A stretch of 64,000 bases of DNA from Halegenticoccus soli (GCF_002844195.1 NZ_PEND01000006.1:1-64000), one strand, 5' to 3'; numbered from the stretch's first letter, positions 7,456-15,770 are shown. Made by a program: numbers and translations. Notes: generated from the letters alone by a model not told the origin.

Positions 7456-9555
7456 ATGACCGACGAGGGGGACGATCCCGCGGACGACTTCGCGGACGAC
7501 GCGACCGCCGATCCGCGAGACGACGCGGCCGCCGGTTCGAACGACGACGCGATCGACAGTCCGGATGACGACGCGATCGACGGTCCGAGTGACGACGCGG
7601 CTGACAGTCCGAATGACGACGCGGTCGATGGTCCGAATGACGACGCGGTCGATGGCCCGAATGACGACGCGGTCGATGGCCCGAAGGACGGTACGGCCGA
7701 CGATCCGAGCGACGACGGCGAGCGGGCGGAGCCGACCGTCACGATCGATTCGTTCTACGACGCTATCGAGTCCGAGGGTCGACCGGTCGTGACCGCTCAA
7801 GAGGTCGCGCGACGGCTCGGCTACTCGCAGGCGAGCGCGGCCGAGGCGCTCGAGCGGCTGGCGCGCGAAGGGACGGTCCGGCGGGTCGACGTCGAGACCG
7901 ATCCGGTCGTCTGGTACCCGACCGAGTGGGACGAGATCGCCGCGCGCGAACGGGTCATCCTCTTCCCCGAGCGCCGCGAGATCGTGGTCGATCAGCCGAC
8001 GCAGTACACCCGCGCGCAGCTGTCGCAGTTCGCCCACCTCGTCGACTCGACCGGCACGCCGGGCGCGGGGACGCGGACGGAGGGCGCGGGCGGGTACCTC
8101 TACAAAATCAGACGGGAGGACGTCTGGCAGGCACCGTTCGACGACCTCGACGGCCTCCTCGCGAGCGTGCGAGCGGTCCTCCCCCGGCGGTCGCCCCACC
8201 TCGAAGCGTGGATCGAAGACCAGTGGCGGCGCGCGAACCAGTTCACCCTGCGCACGCACGAAGACGGTTACACGGTCCTCGAAGCCGCGAGCGAGAGCCT
8301 GATGGGCAACGTCGCCCGGCAGAAGCTCGACCACGAGCACCTCCACGGCCCCATCTCCGACACCGAGAGCTGGGCCGTCGACGGCGCGGAAGCGGCGATA
8401 AAGCGGATCCTCTACGAGGCCGGCTACCCCGTCCGCGACGAGCGCGATCTCGACGCGGGCGACCCGCTCGACGTCGAGCTCCGCGTCGACCTTCGGGAGT
8501 ACCAGCGCGAGTGGGTCGAGCGCTTCGCGGACCAGAAATCCGGCGTCCTCGTGGGGCCGCCGGGGGCGGGGAAGACCGTCGCCGGAATCGGCGTCCTCGC
8601 GGCCGTCGGCGGCGAGACGCTGATCCTCGTCCCGAGCCGTGAACTCGCGGGACAGTGGCGCGACGAGCTCCTCGCGCACACCTCGCTCTCCCCGGAGCGG
8701 ATCGGCGAGTACCACGGCGGCGAAAAGGAGATCCGGCCGGTCACCATCGCCACGTACCAGACCGCCGGTATGGATCGCCACCGTTCGCTCTTCGACTCCC
8801 GCCGCTGGGGACTCATCATCTACGACGAGGTCCACCACGTGCCGAGCCGGATCTACCGCCGCAGCGCCGACTTGCAGGCGAAACACCGGCTCGGCCTCTC
8901 GGCGACGCCCGTCCGCGAGGACGACCGGGAGAAGGAGATCTTCACACTCATCGGCCCGCCGATCGGCACCGACTGGTCGCGGCTGTTCGAAGCCGGGTTC
9001 GTACAGGAGCCGGAAGTCGAGATCAGGTACGTCCCCTGGCGGGACGAGACGGCGCGAAACGAGTTTCTCAGCGCCGACGGGCGCGACCGGCACCGGCTCG
9101 CCGCGGAGAACCCCGCGAAACTCGACGAGGTTCGGGCGATCCTCGCCGACCACCCGGACGCGAAGGCGCTCGTCTTCGTGGAGTATCTGGACCAGGGTCG
9201 CCGCCTGTCGGAAGTCCTCGACGCGCCGTTCGTCAGCGGCGAGATGCGCCACGCGCGCCGGGAGCGACTGTTCGAGGAGTTCCGCCGGGGCGACCGACGG
9301 ACGCTTATCATCTCGCGCGTCGGCGACGAGGGGATCGACCTCCCCGACGCCGACCTCGCCGTCGTCGCCTCCGGTCTCGGCGGGTCGCGCCGGCAGGGCG
9401 CACAGCGCGCCGGCCGGACCATGCGCCCCGCGGGGAGCGCGCTCGTCTACGTGCTCGCGACGTACGGCACGAGCGAGGAGGACTTCGCCCAGAGACAGAT
9501 GCGCCACCTCGCCGGAAAGGGCGTCCGGGTGCGCGAACGCGCGGCCGACGACTGA
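7456..9555 (+). CDS. rad25: XPB/Rad25-type DNA helicase
   Basis: Superfamily 2 helicase of the XPB/Rad25 group, linked to nucleotide excision repair and promoter opening. The 699-residue protein has Walker A GPPGAGKT at 367-374, DEVHH at 457-461, SATP at 482-485 and a motif VI QGAQRAGRTMRP near the C-terminus. Residues 1-95 are an acidic low-complexity tail with near-exact NDDAVDGP repeats at about 53-76, not part of the usual family core. The ATG at 7456 is preferred to one nine codons upstream. Haloarchaeal genomes commonly carry rad25 near the origin. Confidence 0.93.
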   Translation: MTDEGDDPADDFADDATADPRDDAAAGSNDDAIDSPDDDAIDGPSDDAADSPNDDAVDGPNDDAVDGPNDDAVDGPKDGTADDPSDDGERAEPTVTIDSFYDAIESEGRPVVTAQEVARRLGYSQASAAEALERLAREGTVRRVDVETDPVVWYPTEWDEIAARERVILFPERREIVVDQPTQYTRAQLSQFAHLVDSTGTPGAGTRTEGAGGYLYKIRREDVWQAPFDDLDGLLASVRAVLPRRSPHLEAWIEDQWRRANQFTLRTHEDGYTVLEAASESLMGNVARQKLDHEHLHGPISDTESWAVDGAEAAIKRILYEAGYPVRDERDLDAGDPLDVELRVDLREYQREWVERFADQKSGVLVGPPGAGKTVAGIGVLAAVGGETLILVPSRELAGQWRDELLAHTSLSPERIGEYHGGEKEIRPVTIATYQTAGMDRHRSLFDSRRWGLIIYDEVHHVPSRIYRRSADLQAKHRLGLSATPVREDDREKEIFTLIGPPIGTDWSRLFEAGFVQEPEVEIRYVPWRDETARNEFLSADGRDRHRLAAENPAKLDEVRAILADHPDAKALVFVEYLDQGRRLSEVLDAPFVSGEMRHARRERLFEEFRRGDRRTLIISRVGDEGIDLPDADLAVVASGLGGSRRQGAQRAGRTMRPAGSALVYVLATYGTSEEDFAQRQMRHLAGKGVRVRERAADD

Positions 9556-9650
9556 GCACCGAGCACCGCGCCCGACGACAAAAACACGTCGGCGACAATT
9601 CAACACCGGCGAAAGTCCAACTACGAGCGGCTGACGCTTCTGTCTGCGCT

Positions 9651-10790
9651 CTACTCCCCGTCCAGTACCGCGCCGAGCGCGTCCATCGTCCGGTCGACCC
9701 TCTCCACGTCCGCGTTGTACCCCATGTGCCCCACGCGGAGGATGTCGTCGGCGAGATCACCCAACCCGGTCGAGAGCACGACGTCGTGTTCCTCGTCGAG
9801 CCGTCGCTGGAGGTTCGCCGCCCGACCGGGGACGTGGAACGCGGTGACCGTCGGGGAGCTCCGCTCGGGATCGGGGTAGAGGTCGAGTCCGAGTTCGCGC
9901 CCGCGTTCCCGACACCGCTCCGCCGCCGCCTCGTGGCGGGCGTAGGCGGCGTCCAGCCCCTCGTCGAGCAGGAGATCGAGCGCGGCGTCGAGCGCGACCA
10001 CGTTCGCCGTCAGGTGGGTGTACGGGAAGCCGTCGCTCGTGTCGCGCCACGGGAGGAGATTCGTGTACAGCGTGTTCGGATCGCGCGCCTCGATGGCGTC
10101 CCAGGCGGCGTCGCTGACCGAGACGGTCGTCAGCCCCGGCGGCGCGCTGAAGCACTTCTGCGACGCCCCGAGCCCGATGTCCACGTGCTCGGTCGGCACC
10201 GGCGTCCCGCCGAGCGACGAGACGGCGTCGACGATCGTGAGCACGCCGCGCTCGCGCAGGCGTTCGAGCACCCCTCCGAGGTCGTTCAGCGTCCCTGTCG
10301 GCGTCTCGCAGTGGACCATCGTGGCGGCCTTGAATCCGTCTCCGCCACCTGTACCGCCGTCCCGGTCAGTACCGCCGTCCCCGCCAGCACCGCCGTCCCC
10401 GCCCTCCCCGCCAGCACCGCCGTCCTCGTCCAGCGCCTCCTCGACGGCGGTCGCGTCGAGCGGTTCGGTGTAGTCGACGCCGACGAGCGTCGCCTCGCCG
10501 CCGTAGCTCTCGACGAAGTCGGCGAAGCCGTCGCCGTACAGCCCGTTCGACAGACAGAGCACGCGGTCTCCGGGCTCGATCAGCGAAGCGACGGCCGCCT
10601 CCAGGCCCAGGATCCCCTCGCCGCCGAGGACGACGAGGTCGTCGTCCGTCCCGTACACCTCGGCGAGCTTCCGGGTCACGTCCGCGTATCGTTCGCCGAA
10701 CGCCTCCTCGACGTCCGGGTTCGGCATCTCCCGGCTCATCGCTTCCCTGACCTGCGGCGGGACTGCGGTCGGTCCGGGCGTCATTAGCAT
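9651..10790 (-). CDS. Class V aminotransferase, alanine-glyoxylate type
   Basis: PLP-dependent aminotransferase of the alanine/serine-glyoxylate group (379 residues). It has the N-terminal TPGPT motif (4-8), the VDAVSSLGG stretch at 187-195 and the GASQKCFSAPPG motif with the PLP lysine K212. It converts glyoxylate or another 2-oxo acid to an amino acid; the exact donor cannot be told. An in-frame Gly/Asp-rich insert occupies residues 122-152 within the large domain, absent from the paralogue at 52525. The start at 10790 (or the second Met at 10784) follows TATA-like CTAAAT on the minus strand. It is convergent with rad25. Confidence 0.88.
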   Translation of the reverse strand: MLMTPGPTAVPPQVREAMSREMPNPDVEEAFGERYADVTRKLAEVYGTDDDLVVLGGEGILGLEAAVASLIEPGDRVLCLSNGLYGDGFADFVESYGGEATLVGVDYTEPLDATAVEEALDEDGGAGGEGGDGGAGGDGGTDRDGGTGGGDGFKAATMVHCETPTGTLNDLGGVLERLRERGVLTIVDAVSSLGGTPVPTEHVDIGLGASQKCFSAPPGLTTVSVSDAAWDAIEARDPNTLYTNLLPWRDTSDGFPYTHLTANVVALDAALDLLLDEGLDAAYARHEAAAERCRERGRELGLDLYPDPERSSPTVTAFHVPGRAANLQRRLDEEHDVVLSTGLGDLADDILRVGHMGYNADVERVDRTMDALGAVLDGE

Positions 10791-11020
10791 ACGTCTCCGT
10801 AACACACCGGGGGATTTAGCTGATACCGGTTCGCTCGCGCCGAGTCGACGCGAGTAGCCAACTACCTGGCGGTGCGGCGACGAAGACGAGGTCGTCGCGG
10901 AGTCCGTCGGTATCGTCTCCGAGTCAGCCGATATCGTTTTCGAATCCACGGCTCGTCGCGACGGGACGACAGTCGGCGTCGACGGGAAGGCACAAGAGCG
11001 GGGGACGGCATACCACGCCC

Positions 11021-12001
11021 ATGACGGGCAAATTCGATCCGGCGGACCTCGACCGCTACGTCCTCTCGCGGACGGGTGCACCGAACGACGATCTGCTCGT
11101 CGGACCGGCCTACGGCGAGGATGCGGCCGCCGTCCGGATCGGCGACGAGACGCTGGTCGTGAGCACGGATCCGATCTCGCTCGCCGCGGAGCGGATCGGC
11201 ACGCTCGGCGTCGCGATCGCCTCGAACGACGTGGCCGCCTCCGGCGGGATCCCCGAGTGGCTCGTGAGCGCGGTTTTCCTCCCCGAACGCGACCTCGATC
11301 TGCTCGACACGATCACCGCGCAGCTCGACCGAGAGGCGGACAGGCTCGGAATCACCGTCGCCGGCGGACACACCGAGGCGGTCGGGGCGCTCTCGCGGCC
11401 GCTCCTCTCGCTGACGTGCATGGGGACGACCGACCGCTACGTGCCCACGTCCGGTGCCGAACCGGGGGACGCCGTCCTCCTCACGAAGGGAGCCGGCGTC
11501 GAGGGGACCGCCGTGCTCGCGACCGACTTCCGCGACGACCTCGAATCGCGCGGCGTCGCCCCGGAGGCGATCGCCGCCGCCGTCGAGTTCTTCGACGACA
11601 TCAGCGTCGTACCCGAGGCGACGGCGCTCGGGCCGATCGCGACGGCGATGCACGATCCGACCGAGGGCGGCGTCCTCGCCGGCCTGATCGAACTCGCCCG
11701 CGCCTCGGAGGTCTCGATCGCCGTCGACCGCGCCGCGGTGCCGGTACGCGACGAGACCCGGACGCTCTGCGGGGCGATGGGCGTCGATCCGCTCCGCATC
11801 CTCGGATCGGGCGCGCTGCTGGCGACGGTTCCCGATGACGAGGCGGACGCGGCGCTCGACGCCCTCGCGGACGCGGGCGTCGACGCGACCGTCATCGGCC
11901 GCGCCGAGGCCACGGAAAGGGGGGTCGAAGCCGGCGTCGCGCTCGATGGCGAACGCCACGCCGAGGCGATCCGCGACGACATGTACGCACTCTGGGACTG
12001 A
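11021..12001 (+). CDS. AIR synthase-related protein, HypE/ThiL-like
   Basis: A 326-residue member of the AIRS/PurM superfamily of ATP-dependent enzymes (HypE, ThiL, SelD, PurM). Visible marks are the N-terminal nucleotide/metal loop YGEDAAAVRIG, the motif ASNDVAASGG, the glycine-rich AGGHTEA turn and HDPTEGGVLAGLIE. No hydrogenase genes are nearby, so a hydrogenase-maturation role is unlikely. In haloarchaea this family is annotated only as AIR synthase-related. It diverges from the aminotransferase at 10790. Confidence 0.8.
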   Translation: MTGKFDPADLDRYVLSRTGAPNDDLLVGPAYGEDAAAVRIGDETLVVSTDPISLAAERIGTLGVAIASNDVAASGGIPEWLVSAVFLPERDLDLLDTITAQLDREADRLGITVAGGHTEAVGALSRPLLSLTCMGTTDRYVPTSGAEPGDAVLLTKGAGVEGTAVLATDFRDDLESRGVAPEAIAAAVEFFDDISVVPEATALGPIATAMHDPTEGGVLAGLIELARASEVSIAVDRAAVPVRDETRTLCGAMGVDPLRILGSGALLATVPDDEADAALDALADAGVDATVIGRAEATERGVEAGVALDGERHAEAIRDDMYALWD

Positions 12002-12020
12002 GCGACCGGCGGCCCGAACG

Positions 12021-12060
12021 CCACCGTCCGAACGCCACCGTCCGAACACCACCGTCCGAT
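12021..12060 (+). repeat. 14-bp tandem repeat, three units (copy B)
   Basis: CCACCGTCCGAA units start at 12021, 12035 and 12049, with the same core and the same 14-bp period as the array at 5623-5664. It fills the gap between two convergent genes. Confidence 0.8.
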
Positions 12061-12081
12061 CGCGCACCGCGCGCGGAGCCT

Positions 12082-12846
12082 CTACATCCGCTCCGGTTCG
12101 CTCCACCTGTCGTCCGGATCGACCGGCTCCAGGGCGTGCTCGATCTGCTCCTCGGAGAAGTCGATCCCGTCGAGGACCATGCTCAGCCGCTGCCATCGCG
12201 CGCTGAGTTCGGACTCGCCCTCGGGGCCGACTCTCGCACCGCGTGTTTTGAAAAACTCCTTTCCCCGACCCATCCGGCTTCCCTCGCCGGTGTGCCCGTC
12301 GAAGATCACGTCGTACCGGCCGCTGGGTTCGAGGTCGCCGACGGGGAAATCGTGCGAGGGCTCCGTCCCCCGCTCGCGCGCCTCGGCGCGGACGTCGGCG
12401 ACTTTCCGGAAGTACTCGTCCGCGTTGGCGGCCTCCCGCGACGCGGTCGCGCGGGCGACGGTCAGGGCGGCCTGGATCGCACACAGCCGGCCCTTCCAGG
12501 AGTCCATCGACCACCGTTCGGTCGCGAGTTCCTCGTACCGCTCGACGAGCAGCGCGGCGTCCTCTCCGGCGCGGAGGTCCTCGACGACGTAGAGGTTCAG
12601 CCGGTCCCAGAGGTTCCAGCCGTAGCCGGAGCGCGCGAGCTCCCAGGCGGCCCACGCCGCGACCTCCTCGTCCCCGCGGCGAATCGCCTTCTGCAGCAGG
12701 CTCGACACGTCGTACCGGTTGTAGCCGCCGTCCGTCTCGTCGTCCCCCTTCGCCTCGCCGAAGTCGTTCGCGCCGGTCGCCTCCGGCGGCACGTCCCGGT
12801 TGAACGTCCCGTCGCTGCCGAATGTGGCCTGTCGGTCGTCCCCCAT
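12082..12846 (-). CDS. Stand-alone MgsA/RarA C-terminal-domain protein
   Basis: A 254-residue protein that matches in pattern the C-terminal domain of MgsA/RarA/WRNIP1 recombination-factor ATPases: SLLQKAIRRGDEE, then a helix ending in LARSG, LWDRLNLYVVEDL, the helix with AIQAALTVARA, and the family's late glycine/lysine motif GRGKEFF. The AAA+ ATPase module that normally precedes this domain (Walker A and B) is absent, and no ATPase gene is adjacent. The domain mediates tetramerisation and clamp-loader-like contacts in the full-length family. I chose the ATG at 12846. It could be a partner subunit for an ATPase encoded elsewhere. Confidence 0.65.
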   Translation of the reverse strand: MGDDRQATFGSDGTFNRDVPPEATGANDFGEAKGDDETDGGYNRYDVSSLLQKAIRRGDEEVAAWAAWELARSGYGWNLWDRLNLYVVEDLRAGEDAALLVERYEELATERWSMDSWKGRLCAIQAALTVARATASREAANADEYFRKVADVRAEARERGTEPSHDFPVGDLEPSGRYDVIFDGHTGEGSRMGRGKEFFKTRGARVGPEGESELSARWQRLSMVLDGIDFSEEQIEHALEPVDPDDRWSEPERM

Positions 12847-12906
12847 GGGGCGGCGGACGACCGGGTTCCACAAAGTCCCGTCGGACGGACTTCCGAAGGT
12901 TCGTCG

Positions 12907-13005
12907 GACGGGCTCTCGGAACGCCGACGATCGGAGTCTCGGAGTTCCGCCGACCGGTCTCTCGGAACTCCGCCGACCGGATTCTCGGGGTTGCGTCGGA
13001 CGGCT
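12907..13005. repeat. 23-bp tandem repeat, four degenerate units
   Basis: The word TCTCGG recurs at 12914, 12937, 12960 and 12983 (exact 23-bp spacing) within similar units of the form TCTCGGAAnTCCGCCGACCGG. It lies between the MgsA-domain gene and tRNA-Tyr. Confidence 0.75.
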
Positions 13006-13089
13006 CCGCGAGCGAGGGGGACCGCGAACGCCGCGCCGAAACCGCGAATGGGAATTTTTAAGTCCCGATCGGCGACTACTGTACGGTGA

Positions 13090-13163
13090 CCGCTCTTAGC
13101 TCAGCCTGGCAGAGCAGCCGACTGTAGATCGGCTTGTCCCCCGTTCAAATCGGGGAGAGCGGA
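13090..13163 (+). tRNA. tRNA-Tyr (GTA)
   Basis: A complete 74-nt cloverleaf: acceptor CCGCTCT/AGAGCGG, D-arm TAGCTCAGCCTGGCAGAGC, anticodon loop CTGTAGA with anticodon GTA at 13124-13126, T-arm CCCCGTTCAAATCGGGG and discriminator A. The C1:G72 first pair is the archaeal tRNA-Tyr identity element. A TATA-like TTTTTAAG at about 13055-13062 is its likely promoter. No intron is present and CCA is not encoded. Confidence 0.97.
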
Positions 13164-13222
13164 CTACTTCACTCGTCGGCCGGTCGCCGGCGAGTCCTCG
13201 GTCTCGTCGCCCCCGCTTCGAC

Positions 13223-13762
13223 TCAGTCCCGAACGGTGCGCCAGACGGCGCGCGCGATAGTGAGCGGGTGCGCGAGCGGCGTGAGCAACCGGCCAAGCCC
13301 GCGGTCCGGTTCGTGGAAGACACCGAGTTGTCGGAGTACGGTGGCCCGGTCGTAGTAGATGCGTTCGCCCGCGAGTTTGTCCTCCTCGTCGAAGGAGTAG
13401 ACCGCACACAGCGGGAACTCCACTCGGCGGCCAGTGCCCGGTAGCCCCCGCCACGGCCCCGTGTGGGTCCCGCTGATGACGACCTCCAGAACGACGTGCT
13501 CGTCGGTCACGTGGCGGCGCTGTACGTCGATGTGCAGGTCGGGCACCGCCCGTAGCAATCCCTCGTAGTACGCGCGGACGCCGTCCCGGCCGGTGTGGTG
13601 ACCGCGCCACGGCGTATCTTCGTACTCGGGCGTCGCGCCGAACGTGGCCATCACGGCGTCGAGGTCGTGCCGGTTCTCGTGTCGGACGTGTTCCTCGACG
13701 AGAGTCAGTCGCGCCTCACGCGCCTCGCGTGTACCGCCTCCCGGTGAATCGTCTACTGTCAT
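13223..13762 (-). CDS. SnoaL/NTF2-like ester cyclase-family protein
   Basis: A 179-residue NTF2-fold protein of the SnoaL-like ester cyclase group: residues about 25-150 include HDLDAVMATF, GRDGVRAYYEGLLRAVPD, GTHTGPWRGLPGTGRRVEF and the YSFDEEDKLAGERIYYD strand. Members include polyketide cyclases and many uncharacterised proteins, so substrate is unknown. A 24-bp inverted repeat sits directly upstream of the start. The gene lies between tRNA-Tyr and a degenerate copy of the tRNA-Tyr 3' end, so it may have arrived by integration there. Confidence 0.8.
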   Translation of the reverse strand: MTVDDSPGGGTREAREARLTLVEEHVRHENRHDLDAVMATFGATPEYEDTPWRGHHTGRDGVRAYYEGLLRAVPDLHIDVQRRHVTDEHVVLEVVISGTHTGPWRGLPGTGRRVEFPLCAVYSFDEEDKLAGERIYYDRATVLRQLGVFHEPDRGLGRLLTPLAHPLTIARAVWRTVRD

Positions 13763-13766
13763 ACCT

Positions 13767-13790
13767 GATCACGATTAATCACACGTGATC
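13767..13790. promoter_or_regulatory. Inverted repeat, candidate operator
   Basis: A perfect 7-bp inverted repeat GATCACG (13767-13773) / CGTGATC (13784-13790) with a 10-nt AT-rich spacer containing ATTAAT. It ends five bases from the start codon of the SnoaL-like gene on the minus strand, a place where a bound repressor would block expression. Confidence 0.5.
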
Positions 13791-14022
13791 GGCGGACATA
13801 GCGGTACAGGGTAGTGGGGTGATATCGCCAGTTAGCGCCTCTTCGGCCCGCTCCGACGATTCGTCCTCGTGTCATTCGAGGGATAGACTCCCCGCCTTTT
13901 TCGGATCCGAAGACGGCAGTCCCTGCACGACGTGACGTGTGGCTCGTCTGCAAAGCCACGGGCGGTACTCGTGACGTGAGGGCGGCGCGGTGGACCGCCG
14001 TAGGTGGCCGTCTCGTGCCGTT

Positions 14023-14048
14023 CCCCTTCCAAATGGGGAGAGCGGACT
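14023..14048 (+). repeat. Degenerate copy of the tRNA-Tyr 3' end
   Basis: CCCC-TTCCAAAT-GGGGAGAGCGGACT matches the T-arm, acceptor 3' strand and first flanking bases of tRNA-Tyr (13138-13165). There are two single-base gaps and one substitution, and the last 14 bases are identical. The pair bounds a segment of about 0.88 kb with the SnoaL-like gene, the arrangement left by tRNA-targeted integration. The rest of the gap to 14170 shows only a short AT-rich stretch near 14110-14160. Confidence 0.7.
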
Positions 14049-14169
14049 CGCTCGCAAACCGGTCGAGCCGTTTCGAAGAGGAATCTCGCCCGAAGTTCAC
14101 CCCCACGTAAACCCTTACAAATACAGAGAGAACTGGTATACGAACCGCGGGTATACTGCAAGTCGGCCG

Positions 14170-14316
14170 ATGAACGAACCGAGACAGTACCGGTGCGAGG
14201 ACTGCGACTGGGGCGTCGACGAACGCGACGAACCGGGTCGCGATCTCCCTCGCCTGGCCATCGAACACCACGCCGAAACGGGACACAGGATCACGAGCGA
14301 CCGGATACGCAGCTAA
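14170..14316 (+). CDS. Small CxxC protein
   Basis: A 48-residue protein beginning MNEPRQYRCEDCDWGVDERD and ending with a His-rich helix (AIEHHAETGH). CxxC plus the paired histidines could bind one zinc ion, as in the many haloarchaeal zinc-finger miniproteins. TATA-like sequence lies in the AT-rich stretch at about 14110-14130. Function unknown. Confidence 0.6.
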   Translation: MNEPRQYRCEDCDWGVDERDEPGRDLPRLAIEHHAETGHRITSDRIRS

Positions 14317-14703
14317 CCCCGTCGAGCGCTCGGACGACCGAGGGGTACGGCCGCGTATCGAACGCGAGGATCGCCGAACGCGAGCGCGATCGGACGACGG
14401 GGATCGATCGTTCGCGGACGGCTTTCGTACGCAAGGACAGCACCTTTTCCGTTGTGTCTCCTCCGTCAGTATGCAACGGCGGGGCACCCCGGGCTGACGT
14501 ATCCCGAGACCGATTCGGGAGCGGCGCGTATCTGCCGCCGCGGATCGGCGGCTACGCGCCGCAACGACCGTCGTGCGTCGCCCGGCGGTGTCCGGGACGC
14601 GAACCCCGCTCGGCCGTACGTTGCGAGTCGCCGGAGACGAACGACGGCGGTGCGGAACGCGGTCGGACGCCTCCGCGGCCTCCACAGCCGGAATGTCACA
14701 ACC
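14317..14703. other. Intergenic region without recognised features
   Basis: 387 nt between two zinc-ribbon miniprotein genes. All frames give Arg-rich, non-protein-like translations. I see no clear promoter, repeat or RNA gene except the immediate upstream of 14704. Confidence 0.5.
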
Positions 14704-14904
14704 ATGTCCGAACCAGCAGATCAACTGAAAACCGTGATCGAACGGTGTTCCCGGTGCGACCGCGAGACCGAACACCGCGTCTCGATCGACCTCGTGACCG
14801 AGAGCGATCGAGACCGAAACACCGAGTTCTCCCGCGAGCCGTACCGCGTCAGCGAGTGCGTCGACTGCGGGACGCAGCAGACGCAGCGGATGAACAACGC
14901 GTGA
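14704..14904 (+). CDS. Small zinc beta-ribbon protein, DUF7835-like
   Basis: A 66-residue protein with two CxxC knuckles (CSRCDRETEH near residue 15 and CVDCGTQQ near 53) around a conserved middle TEFSREPYRVSEC and the terminal QRMNNA. This layout is typical of a haloarchaeal family of putative zinc ribbons. The ATG at 14704 starts the conserved region; the longer frame upstream is not protein-like. No function is known. Confidence 0.75.
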   Translation: MSEPADQLKTVIERCSRCDRETEHRVSIDLVTESDRDRNTEFSREPYRVSECVDCGTQQTQRMNNA

Positions 14905-15142
14905 ACCGGAAGGCGACGCGACGCGGTCCGATTCGACGTTTCCGACGATAATTTTCTTCGGTTCGTTCGCGCCTCGAATCGCCCGATACCTTCGGTTCGA
15001 CCGTCGTCACCGATAACCACACAGGCCGATCGTCGTCGCCGATGCCGCATCGATCGATCGTCGATCGCCGCTCTACTCCCGGACGGTACGCAGCGCGCGC
15101 CGAACCGGTGTCGTTTAGCGAACGCGGACCGTCGAATCGGCG

Positions 15143-15559
15143 ATGTCCGACTACCGGTACGAAGCTTCGATCCAGGTTCGGTTCGGCGATCTCGACCTGC
15201 TGGGGCACGTGAACAACGCGGTCTACGTCACGTATCTGGAACAGGCTCGGATCGACTACTTCTCGGACGTGCTCGGCCTCGATCTGGACGACCTCGGCAT
15301 GGTCATCGCGCGCCTCGAAATCGACTACCGCCGATCGGTCACGCTCGAAGACGAGCTCGTCGTCGCGCTGCGCGTCTCGCGGCTCGGCGGATCGAGCTTC
15401 GACATGGAGTACGAACTCCGCGCGGGCGAGGAGGTCGTCGCGACCGCAGAGACCACGCAGGTGACGATCGACGACTCGGGGAGTTCGCGGCCGATTCCCG
15501 AGCCCTGGCGGCGGCAACTCGCCGAGTACGAGGGGATCCCCGCGGGATTCGAGGGGTAG
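15143..15559 (+). CDS. Acyl-CoA thioesterase, hotdog fold
   Basis: A 138-residue hotdog-fold protein of the 4-hydroxybenzoyl-CoA/YbgC thioesterase group. The signature RFGDLDLLGHVNNAVYVTYLEQAR (about residues 13-36) contains the catalytic-position aspartate (FGDLD) and the HVNN turn. It would hydrolyse an acyl-CoA of unknown chain. GTTTAG near 15113 is a plausible TATA element for a leaderless start. Confidence 0.88.
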   Translation: MSDYRYEASIQVRFGDLDLLGHVNNAVYVTYLEQARIDYFSDVLGLDLDDLGMVIARLEIDYRRSVTLEDELVVALRVSRLGGSSFDMEYELRAGEEVVATAETTQVTIDDSGSSRPIPEPWRRQLAEYEGIPAGFEG

Positions 15560-15617
15560 TCGCCCCGGGCTACCTCGGTCCCCGCTCTCGGCGTTCGTCT
15601 CGTTCTCGTTCTCGTTC

Positions 15618-15700
15618 TCCGCACGTCGTTGTCGCTCTCCTCACGCCGTTGTCGTCTCCTCACGCCGTTGTCGCTCTCCGCACATCGTTCTCGCTCTCCT
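15618..15700. repeat. About 20-bp tandem repeat, four units
   Basis: Units of the form CACGCCGTTGTCGCTCTCCT start at about 15622, 15642, 15661 and 15681. They are preceded by TCTCGT runs (15590-15618). The array lies between the thioesterase stop and the queD promoter. Confidence 0.75.
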
Positions 15701-15763
15701 CGCGCTCTGTGCGCTTCGCCGCTCGCGCCGCTCACGATCCGGCAGCCCGCCGAACGACTGGGG

Positions 15764-15770
15764 TTTATAT
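15764..15770 (+). promoter_or_regulatory. TATA box for queD
   Basis: TTTATAT lies 26 nt before the queD ATG (15793), giving a leaderless or nearly leaderless queD-queE transcript. Confidence 0.65.

Noticed and set aside
7444-9606. Minus-strand open frame of 720 codons over rad25
   Set aside because: GC-rich antisense shadow; the plus strand carries all helicase motifs.
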